DNA of 64,000 nucleotides from Haematobia irritans. Its lineage: Eukaryota; Arthropoda; Insecta; Diptera; Muscidae. A model generated the notes under the pieces. The model searched no databases, was not told the origin of the DNA, and saw nothing but the letters and a program-made list of their open reading frames with translations. Where the stretch lies: the NCBI RefSeq assembly GCF_050003625.1, contig NC_134399.1, positions 37,278,671-37,342,670 on the forward strand. The letters are read 5' to 3'. Position numbers and translations under genes: made by a program. Shown here one piece after another: positions 11,858 to 23,300 of this stretch (positions are counted from its first letter, which is position 1; the number at the start of each line of letters is the position of its first letter).

Positions 11858-12559
11858 AAATAAAATTATCAGAATAACCTATTGTTCGACATATTTCAAA
11901 AGTTTTTTTTTTTCATTTCGGGTTCGATTGGGATGTCCAAATTGAAACAGTTTCTAAGAGTTTGTCCGAGACTGGTTCCTGAGGACCTGTCTATGGGGTG
12001 CTCCTGCTAAATTGTCCCAGGACGTGTCTTTTGGGATGAGTCCAAGTCGTGTCCTAAAATGTAAATTTACCCCGTCAATGACAAACCCATGTTAAAGTGA
12101 CCGGTCCCTTCCATACGTTTTGACCAGAACTGGGACTAGTCCATACACACCAGGGACCGGTTCTGTGGTTGATGCATTTCCCGTAGGGTACTTCCTTTGT
12201 TCTGCAGATGCGTTTTCCGCAACTGGGATTGGCTTCTTCAATTTTCCATCGATAATATATAGGACATTTTCCCTATTTTTTCCAAAACTTTTCTTTATAT
12301 CTATACTTTTATTTATTTTATTTTACAGAGGTTCCCAGCAAGCTCCTTTTGTAGTTAATGCAGTATTGGGAACTATATTAGTACAGAAAATAATTTGAAG
12401 TTTTCATTGAAAACATATAATATATGAAACGGCTATGTTCAACTTAATATAACATACAAGAGTAGCATTACAAAATCTTTACATTACAAAATCCGAATAC
12501 GAAAATCCGAAAATTCTTTACACTCAGTTAATAATACCCATATTTCGTCTTTATTTTAG
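11858..12559 (+). other. Upstream region of the GPCR gene; end of a 5'UTR intron
   Basis: No protein-coding signal was found. A 3' splice acceptor (ttattttag) ends at 12559, 18 bp before the GPCR start codon, so the start codon lies in an exon preceded by an intron and the promoter is further upstream. Positions 11960-12180 contain several short GGTCC/GACC-rich look-alikes whose nature I cannot tell. Confidence 0.45.
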
Positions 12560-12577
12560 GCAACTATTCACCAAAAA

Positions 12578-12757
12578 ATGATGTCTTTGCCAAATAACAA
12601 TAGCACGGTAAATAACTCGGCACCAGCTCCAAATGAACTTTTTGCGGGGTACTCGGATGAACTTCTCAATGTTGCTACCATTGGTTGTATCCTCTTTGTT
12701 GTAATCGGTGTCCCTGGCAATATTTTGACAATATTTGCCTTATCAAGAGGGAAACAA
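12578..12757 (+). CDS. GPCR coding exon 1
   Basis: It has 60 codons with two Met codons at the start; the first is used. It holds the extracellular N-terminus and TM1. It ends CAA|GTAAGT, a strong donor in phase 0. The exon itself begins at 12560 after a splice acceptor, so 18 nt of 5'UTR are present. Confidence 0.9.
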
Positions 12758-15700
12758 GTAAGTATTATATCATATTATTACAGTAATTCCTCGATTTACG
12801 TCGTAAACCGAGGCGACGTAAATCGTATATATTAATTAAATATATAACGAACAAGTGAGTAAAATAGAAAGTCGGGCGGGGCCAACTATATCATACTCTA
12901 AACCACCCCTTCTGAATTAGTAAACCTAAGCATTTGTGGGGTATCATTGGTATAGGTTTTGGAGATTTCCATATTTAAGAACATAAAGGGGGGGGTACAT
13001 GTTTATGGGAGCCTTGTCACCATCTGAGCATAAATATCTAATATTAGGAGCTATAGTTTATTTTGCACCTAAAGAATTAGTATGCCACTAATATTGAGTC
13101 CATTATTAAACAAGTAAGTAAAGTAGAAAGTCGGGCGGTGCCGACTATATCATACCCTAAACCACCATTACAGAATTAGTAATCATAAGCATTTGAGGGG
13201 TAACATATAGGTCTGGGCGATAAACCGCAGTTGCATATCTATGGGTGCTTTGTGTCATTCTGACTATAGCTCATAGTCAATGTTGCCACGGAAAATGTTC
13301 GGTTTACCCTACAAGGAAAAAAAAAATTCCCTACTTTCCCATACATTCCCAAACAATTTTCCCTACTATAGTTTTCGTTAAATTAAAAAAAAAAATTACA
13401 AAACAAAAATGGTTCTAAGTAGTTTATTATCTTAAAACATGAATATGAAACGTATATAACTTAGAATATAAATTTGTATTACCACCACGGTTGCCACAGT
13501 TGGTAGAATTCTACCCAAATTAGTAATCTTTTTTGTTAAATCTCTATAAAAATAAAATTTTGGAAAAAGTTTCTATAAAAAAATTTTTGTGAGAAATTTT
13601 TCTATAGAAATAAAATTTTGACAATAAATTCTATAGAAATAAAATTTTGAGAAAAAATTCCACAGAAATAAAATTTTGAGAAAATTTTTTATAGAAATAA
13701 TATTTTGAAAAAAATTTCTATAGAAATACAATTTTGACAAAATGTTCTATAGAAATAAAATGATGACAAAATTCTCTACAGGAATAAAGTTTACATATAG
13801 GGAATTTCCCCTACTTCTAGCAACACTGGCTGTGTTGATTTTGCGCCTACGGAGTTAGTATGCCACTAATATTGAGCCCATTATTAAAAAAGAGAAAATC
13901 GTTAAATTAGTGTGGGTAATAAATACAAATTTGTAAAAATCGAGTAATATTATTATGTAAGAGCTACAAGTACGTATAAGTACGATCGGCTAGTACATCA
14001 AAATTTGAAATTTGAGTAACATTGGTTAATAATTAAGAGTACTATGGCCAAATTTGGGAAAATCGAGCGATGCATATATATGGAAGCTATATCAAAATCT
14101 GAAACAATTTGCATAATATTATGCGGGTTTGATTAATACCACAAAAGGTTACCTTGTGCAAGATTTGAGTAAGATCAGTTAAGAAATGAGGCCTGTATGG
14201 TCAAACATAAGGTTATTAGGGGCGAATTTTTCCAAATCGGGTGATACATATATGGGAGCTATATCTACATCTGAACCGATTTCGATGAAATTTTGCACAT
14301 ATAGTTAGTGCTATAGAAGACTACATTTAGCCAAATTTGGTTAAGATCGGTTGATAAATAAGGGTTTTATGGCCAAATTTAGAAAAATCGGGCGGTACAT
14401 ATATATGGGAGCTATAGCTAAATCTGAACCGATTTCGATGATTTTTTGCACATATTGTTAGTACTATAGAAGATTATATTTAGCCAACTTTGAGTAAGAT
14501 CGGTTGATAAATAAAGGTTTTGTGGCCAAATTTGGCAAAATCGGCCGATACATATATATGGGAGCTATATCTAAATCTGAACCGATTTCGATGATTTTCA
14601 GCACATATTGTCAGTACCATAAAAGATTACAGTAAGCCAAGTATGAGTAAGATCGCTTAACAAAAAAGGTTTTTATGGCCAAATTTTGGGAAAATCGGGC
14701 GATACATATATATGTGAGCTATATCTATATCTGAACCGATTTCGATGAAATTTTGCAGACTTAAAGGGTGATGAAAAAGTTTACTATGTGCAAAATTTGA
14801 TGACTATCGGTTTGTAAAAAAGCGCAACGTGACTCCATTTGTCGAAATCGGGCGACACATATATATGGGAGCTATATCTACATTTGATCCGATTTCTTCA
14901 AAATTCAATAGCGTTCGTCCTTGTGCCAAGAAAACACCCTGTACCAAATTTCATCCAAATCGGTTAATAACTGCGACCGGAATCCTGTGATCAACAAATA
15001 CATGGACAGACGGACGGACGGACACCAAGCGATAGATCGAATCAGGAGGTGATTCTGAGTCGATCGGTATATATTTTATGGGGTCTAAAATCAATATTTC
15101 TGGTAGACACATTTTTTTGGGCGATCAAAGTTATTATACCCTATATAATGGTGTTGTAGTCTGGTGGCCGGCACTTCAGAAACCGACTTGTTTAGATAAA
15201 GTTCAGCGTATGGCGAGCTTATATATCTCAGGCGCATTTAGTAAGACAGGAACAGACTCCCTTAATGTCATGCTACATCTATTGCCTTTAGACATTTTGG
15301 CCAAACAGTCAGCTGCAACAACGGCTGTGCGGAAAAAATGTACGGTCATAGTTCGGTCCTCAAAGTAATGCCAGATGTGCCTAACGTAGTGGATTACACC
15401 CTGGCAAAACCACTTTTCGACAAAAAGTTTGAAACTCTAATTCCCAACAGTGAGGCGTGGTGTACACAGACCCCGGGGAATAAAAGATATATAGATTTCT
15501 ATACTGATGGCTCCAAATTGAATGGACAAGTGGGGTTCGGAGTATATTCTAAAGATCTGGAAATTCGAATAGCGAAAAGATTACCTAATCACTGTAGTGT
15601 TTTTCAGGCTGAAATATTGGCAATAAGAGAGGTGGTGAATTGGCTGAGAAGTAATGTTCCAACAAATATTGGCATTAATATATACTCAGACAGTCAACCT

Positions 15701-18700
15701 GCAATAAAATCCTTGGACTCTGTGTTCCTTAACTCAAAAACGGCCATAGACTGCCGCAAATCTCTCAACGAGATGGCTGAGCAGTACAATATTCACCTAA
15801 TATGGGTGCCTGGTCATAGGAACATACCGGGGAACTGTGAAGCAGATGTGTTAGCAAGGCTAGGAACTACCTTACATATTCCAGGGGAACTAGAATCTGT
15901 TGGTATGCCTCTGGCCACCTGCAAGCTCTTACTGCGTGAGAAGGCTGTTATGATGGCCAATATTCGATGGGAAAATTGCAAGGGTTGTAACGACACCAAG
16001 CAAATATGGCCCCATTTAAACTTAAACCGCACACTAGATATGCTAGTGTTCTCAAGGCGTCAGATAGAACTCCTAATATCTGCTATAACGGGTCGCTGCC
16101 TGATAGGCGAATTTGCAAAAACTATAGGTGCGAAGTATAATGACTATTGTATAAGCTGTCATGACGTGGAGGAAAAGGAATCAATTAAACACCTCTTGTG
16201 TGAGTGTCCTGCTTTTTGTGTAAGGCGTAAGCGAATTTTAGGAGCATATAGCTTTAGATTACTGGCTGACCTGGAAAACGTTAACTTAAGCAGTTTGTTA
16301 ATGTTTTTGGAGCAATCTGGTTGGTTCCACAAAAGTAAATAATAGAGAAGGTTCAGTGGTTAAGACTAGAAGTGCCCATATGTAATAGGTACTTTTAGTT
16401 AAATGTGGTATTACAATGGACTGAATAGTCTAAGTGAGCCTGAAATTTAATCGGGCTGCCACTTTAACCTAACCTAACCTAACCTATTATACCCTGACCA
16501 CTATGTGGTTTAGGATATAAAAAGTGAATTCTTGATGGTAGATGTTGCAAAATATTCCTCTCTAAAGCTGAGTACTATGTTTAGTTTTCAAGCTGAAAAC
16601 CAGCTTGTTTTCACGGTTACTTTTTTAAATTAATTAAATTATAAATATAAAATGGTTCACCATCAATTCCTTAGATCTTTTCCATTCATTATTTCACAAG
16701 ACTTTATAAAAATATAATCGTCTTCACACAGATTTTTGTACTTTTAATTTAGTGTTTTGGTGAAAAATACGAACATAGTACTCACCTTAACCAAGAGGGA
16801 CTTCACAAATTTTCTTTAGAAATGAAATTTTAGCAAAATCCTCTAGATCACGTAATAGCAGCTTTGTTACCTTATTATGCCAATAAAGAAGTCGAGAAGA
16901 TCAGTTAATTATTTTATTTATATTACGTATGTCCTTGTTTTAATAATTCTTATAAATTTTTGTTTTAGAATCGTAATTCAACCGCTGTCTTCATCATAAA
17001 TCTTTCAGTATCGGATCTTCTATTTGGAGGTTTTAATTTACCTTTGGCGGCATCAACTTTTCTACGACGTGCCTGGATACATGGCGATCTTTTGTGTCGC
17101 TTATTTCCATTATTGCGATATGGCCTCCTTGCGGTGTCACTTTTCACTGTATCATTGATAACAATCAATCGTTATGTTATTATAGCCCACCCACGGCAAT
17201 ATACAAGGTAATAAGCTTCGAACTATAATTATAGGATTAATGACAACCTCATCTTCTTCTTCTCATCCTTCTAGAATATATCAACGAAAGCATTTAGCTT
17301 TAATGGTGATTGGCACATGGATCCTATGTTTTACCATCATGATACCAACATGGCGTGGCATATGGGGAAAATTCGGTTTAGATATTGAGATTGGATCATG
17401 TTCTATACTCCGTGATAACAACAATCGTTCACCTAAGGAATTTCTATTTATTCTTGCTTTCATGGTCCCTTGTTGTTGCATAGTCTTCTGCTATACACGG
17501 ATTTTCTATTTGGTTCGAAAAGCTGCATTTCGAACTAGAGAACCAGCATCGAAGCCAACTACAGCGACCCGATGTAGTGATCCCAAGCCCTCTTCGAGTA
17601 CTAGTACAGACAATGCCAAGAAGAATGCGGATGTTGATGGTGAATCTAGCGATGTGCCACTTAGGCCATTCAGTGTTAATGAGGATATTGAATACATCGA
17701 TGTTAATTGCTCATTAGAAAATCTTCCTATTTCATACAAGAATATCAATACGAAAACGGAATCGGTTGCGGATCCATCATCAAATAGTTCTCAGGTGAGT
17801 ACATACATTCATAGTTTCAAAAGGAGGTATTTGGATATTGAGTTTAACATAGAATCGGGCATGGTTCATCCATAAGGCAAAATTTCACCAACTGGGTTAA
17901 CACAATGGACAGAGTAATAGACTACTTGAGCCTGAAATAACAGGCTGCCGCGATAGCTACATAACCTACATATTGGTTGTAGTAATAGTAATGCTACCTC
18001 TATCCAAGAAAGAAGTAAAAATAAATACTTCATAAATAGGGTGTCAAATAACCATCTGTTTTGAAAAGTCGGTTTACGGTTTATCCGAAAATCTCAAATT
18101 TTTTAAAACCCGGTTTTCGGTGTTTTATGTTGCTCAAAACCAATTAACCGGTTAAAACCGAAAAAATATAGTGTCCAAATAACCATCTGTTTTGAAAAGT
18201 CGGTTTACGGTTTATCCGAAAATATCTAAATTCTTAAAACCCGGTTTTCGGTGTTTTATTTTGCTCAAAACCACTTAACCGGTTAAAACCGAAAAAATAT
18301 GGTGTTCAAATAACCATCTGTTTTGAAAAGTCGGTTCACGGTTAATCCGAAAATCTCAAATTTTTAAAACCAGGTTTTCGGTGTTTTATTTTGCTCAAAA
18401 CCGCTCAACCGATTAATACCGAAAAAATAGAAAATTGTGTAAATGCGATTTAAACAGTCATTTCATTCTATAAAATAAAGAAGAATAATAAAATGAACAT
18501 TTTAAAACAAAATAATGATAAATTCATGCTGAATTTCTAGTTTTATAGAAAAATTAATGCCGCACAGTGGTTCCAAATCTTTTTTTTTAATAATTCTGCA
18601 ACTTTTGAACGGATAAAGACATCAACATAACTTTTTCTTTTGTATGAAAGCTGAGGTGTTTTCCTCTAAGTTTGCAAATTTCTGGGTCCATGGGCTGACT

Positions 18701-20338
18701 TGTAAGCGTAGAAAGTTGGTCACCTCGGGGGTACGAAATGTTGTTTTAGCTGTCATCTCCGCAATTTTGAACCGATTTCGATTTTTTCTTTGCTGTATAG
18801 AACTTTTAAACTCTCCAAAAAAGTTCGAGTACGTGTGCGATTATATTTTACTGATCACATGATATGGACCCCACAATTTATTTTTTTTGCAAAATTTTGG
18901 CAAAGTGGGGTCAGTATTTTGAAACTAGAAGTTCCGTTTTTGAGTGGATTCGTAATTTTTCTTCTTAACTGCATTCCCTACAAAATTCTACTAATTTTTA
19001 CCCATGTGCTTTAGATTAAACCCTTAAGCTGGGTACTATGTTCAGTTTTCAAGCTGAAAACCAGCTTGTTTTCACGGTTACTTTTTTAATTTAATGAAAT
19101 TATAAATATAAAATGGTTCACAATCAATTCCTTAGATCTTTTCAATTCATTATTTCACAAGACTTTATAAAAATATAATCGTCTTCATATATTTTTTGTA
19201 CTTTTAATTTAGTGTTTTGGTGAAAATGCGAACATAGTACTCACCTTTAGGGGAAAACACTTCAGCTTTCATACAAAGAAAAAGTTGATATCATTATCCG
19301 TTCAAAAGTTATAGAATTATTTCCAAAAAAAGCGTTTTGGAACCACTGTGTGCAGTAAAGGTTTCAAGTGATATTTTCGTCTATTTATACCCTGCGCCAC
19401 ACTGTGGAACAGGGTATTATAAGTTAGTGCATATGTTTGCAACACCCAAAAGGAGACGAGATAGACATAGGGTGTATTTGGCAATATTGCTCAGGGCCGG
19501 CTCCTGAGTCGATCTAGCCATGTCCGTCTGCCTGTGAACACATTTTTGTGATCAAAGTCTAGGTCGCAATTTAAGTCCAATCGACTTCAAATTTAGCACA
19601 AGTATGTGTTTTGTATCAGAATAGAACCCTATTGATTTTGGAAGAAATCGGTCCAGTTTTAGATATAGCTCCCATATATATCTTTCGCCCGATATGCACT
19701 TACATAGTCCCAGAAGCCAGAGTTTTACCCTGATTTGCTTACAGGGAGTAAAATTAAGGTTCTGTATACACCCTAAAAAAAAATCGCTTCTTTAACATAT
19801 GTTCCAAACATATTTTGCAGGAAGCACATATATTATTGCATACTGCCGAAACATTAATATGTTTGTTTTATGTGAACATATTATATGTTTGGAAGCATTT
19901 TAAGCCAAAAATATTATATGCTTGGAAGAATTTTTCCCAAACACGATTGTGCTCATTCCCTAACATACTCGTAATTTTCACTTCCACGAAATTTTTTAGT
20001 TATTGGCACCTTTCTCTGTAATACAAATAATGTTGAAGAAATTATTCACTTTTATAAATTTTTTAAATTTTACCTTTCGCCTGCACGGAGAATCGAACCG
20101 AGGACCATACAGTTTGTAAGCCAACACACTATCCACTGGGCTACGTAGCTGTTATAGTCACCAGTAGATAATTATCGTTTTAAGTTACATTTATATAGCA
20201 TAGTTTGCAGCGCCCACGAGCCCATGCAAACATAACATTATTTAACAGAAACATACATTTGTTTGCCACGTGGAGCAGTGGTTAGCATGTCTGCCTTGCA
20301 TGCAAAGGGTCGTGGGTTCAATCCCTGCTCCGACCGAA

Positions 20339-20372
<34 letters not shown>

Positions 20373-23300
20373 CATTTATATTTATACTATATTAATTTTT
20401 TTAAATGAAACATCGAAATGTGCGTTATTAAAGATTTATAGTCAGTAACAGTGCTTGATATAAACGAAATTGAATGATTTTTGGATAAAATATTATTTTT
20501 TATTGCAAAAATAGATTGTTATAAAAAAGATTGTAATAAAAACTGTTTTTGTACAAAACTTTAAAATTTGGAAGGAATTCAAAAACTAACAAAAGAAGAA
20601 CGTGGAGTCGAGTATAAACATACATACATAATTTTATAATATAAACATAAATTTATTTAGGAGTGAACAGTTTTTTACTAGCATTTAACACCATCGCTCT
20701 AAAATTCCTTTTATTTTTCTTTAATAATTCATTTTAAAGAAAATAAACTTTTTAAATTGTTTTAGCTGTAAAAGTCGAACTTAATGCCCGCTTTTATCTT
20801 TGATGGTGTCCGTCAACTCCTCGTGGACTACTTTTTAATAAAGAGAAACTAAACTTTGTTTTTTTTACATTTTACTGTGTAATTTTTCACTATTTCCTCC
20901 TTATTTCATTTTACCGTCCCAACTCTAAAAAGAGTATAGTGTCCTTTCGTTATTTTTATGAAGACCCCTGATTTCTTTTAACGAACCAAGAAAAAAATAA
21001 TGCCAAAATGATAAACAAAACACATGTCCACACATACATAAAATGCTGCTCTCAAGGCGAAAACATAAGCTGTTTGTTTTTCAAATGTCTATTCTCTTGG
21101 TTCAGAATGTATATTCTCTTTATTCAAATTAAATAATATTTAGACTTAAACATATCAAATTTTTGGCCTTATCATAAAACAGTTTTCCGAAACAACATAC
21201 AAGCGGTTTCACAGAAATTGTTCTCTTTTGACTCTTTTGCTGTGTTATATTGATATCTTTCGTCAACTCTCCCGGTTTCCATCTCTATTTCTCTCTATAC
21301 TCTCTCTGTCGCTTTGAATAAAATATCACAACATATGTATGTTTAGTTGAAATTTGTAAATTTATATATGTTTGTATTCACACATATGATTTTTATGAAA
21401 CATTCATGCCCCAAACATAATATATTCTAACATATTAACATAGATGTCCCAAACATTTAGTGTTAGTTTAGGAAAATTACATGTTCGCACTTAAATATAT
21501 TGTGGTTTAAAATCGTGCCCGAAACACATTTTGTTTATATCGGAACATATGAAAAACATATTTTTCTAACAGTGTATGCATGCCAAATTTGGATGAAATC
21601 GGTTCAGATTTAGATAAAGCTCCCATATATATCCCTAGCCCGATTTACACTCATATAACTGCACAGGTTTACTCTGATTTACGTGAAACTTTGTATAGGG
21701 AGTAGAATTAACGTTCTCGATATGTGTGTCAAATTTGGTTGATTGAAATCGATTTAAATTTAGAAATAGCTCCCATATGTATCTTTCCCCCGATTTTCAT
21801 ACATATGGCCACAGAGGACAAAGTTGAAATCCGATTTACGAGATATTTTGCACAGGGAGTAGAATTAATATTGTAACTATGCATGCCAAATTTGGTTGAA
21901 ATCGGTTCAGGTTTAGATATATCTCTCATACATATATATGTTTTTCCGATTTCGGCAAAAATGGCCACAATACCGACATTTGTTATTTATTTAAAAGATT
22001 TATTTATTCAAAAGATAGATTTAAAAGTTTCCCGATTAAAATTTAAGCCTTAAGAATTTGTTCTTGTTGTATTGGTATGAAATTAATAAATAAAAATTGA
22101 AATTGAGGAATTGAAATTAAGTCTATAGATTTTGTAGAGGTATAACAAATTTTGTTCAGATCGAGTCAGATTTAAATGTATGTATTTGGGACAAAAACCT
22201 TTATATATAGCACCCAACACATTTTACGGATTTAATATGGTATCGAAAATGTGGATCTACACCCTCAAAAAAAATCGCTTCTTTAACATATGTTCCAAAC
22301 ATATTTTGCAGGAAGCACATATATTATTGGATACTGCCGAAACATTAATATGTTTGTTTTATGTGAACATATTATATGTTTGGAAGCATTTTGAGTCCAA
22401 AAATATTATATGCTTGGAAGAATTTTTCCCAAAGACGATTGAGTTCATTGCCTAACTTACTCGTAATTTTCACTTCCAAGAAATATTTTAGATCTTGGCA
22501 CCTTTTTCTGTAATACAAATAATGTTGAAGAAATTATTCACTTTTATAAATTTTTTAAATTTTACCTTTCGCCTGCACGGAGAATCGAACCGTGGACCAT
22601 ACAGTTTGTAAGCCAACACACTATCCACTGGATTATCGTTATAAGTTACATTTATATAGCGCCCACGAGCCCATGCAAACATAACATTATTTAACAGAAA
22701 CATACATTTGTTTGCCACGTGGAGCAGTGGTTAGCATGTCTGCCTTGCATGCAAAGGGTCGTGGGTTCAATCCCTGCTCCGACCGAACACTTTTTTTTTA
22801 ATTTACACATTTATATTTATACTATATTAAATTTTTATAATGAAACTTCGAAATGTGGGTTACTAAAGATTTATAGTCAGTAACAGTGCTTGATATAAAC
22901 GAAATTGGCTGCTTTTTTGGATAAAATATTATTTTTTTATTGCAAAAATAACAATTTTGTAACAAAAAACTATTTTTGGTACAAAACTTTAAAATTTGGA
23001 AGGAATTCAAAAACTCTAACAAAAGAAGAACGTGGAGTCGAGTATAAACATACATAAATCATTTTATAATATAAACATAAATTTATTTAGGGGTGAACAG
23101 TTTTTTACTAGCATTTAACACCATCGCTCTAAAATGCCTTTTATTTTTATACCCTCCACCATAGGATGGGGGTATATTAACTTTGTCATTCCGTTTGTAA
23201 CACATCGAAATATTGCTCTAAGACCCCATAAAGTATATATATTCTGGGTCGTGGTGAAATTCTGAGTCGATCTAAGCATGTCCGTCCGTCCGTCCGTCTG

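Larger units (their letters stand above)
19769..21574. mobile_element. TIR element (CACCCT.AAAA termini, TA target) carrying two divergent tRNA-like modules
   Basis: The ends are CACCCTAAAAAAAAATCGC and, at the right, TTTTTCTAACAGTG, with TA on both sides. Tandem 'aacatat'/'atatgtttg' motifs recur through both flanks (e.g. 19797-19880, 21330-21560). The central modules are at 20073-20151 (-) and 20265-20336 (+). No transposase. Copies are at 22260 and 57058; short copies lacking the tRNA part are at 32932 and 49407. Confidence 0.8.

Noticed and set aside
20263..20448. Small frames such as 'ALHAKGRGF' over tRNA-like modules (also 9818, 48286, 49000)
   Set aside because: They are translations of the A-box/B-box modules, repeated at every copy; codon-level conservation simply reflects DNA identity.
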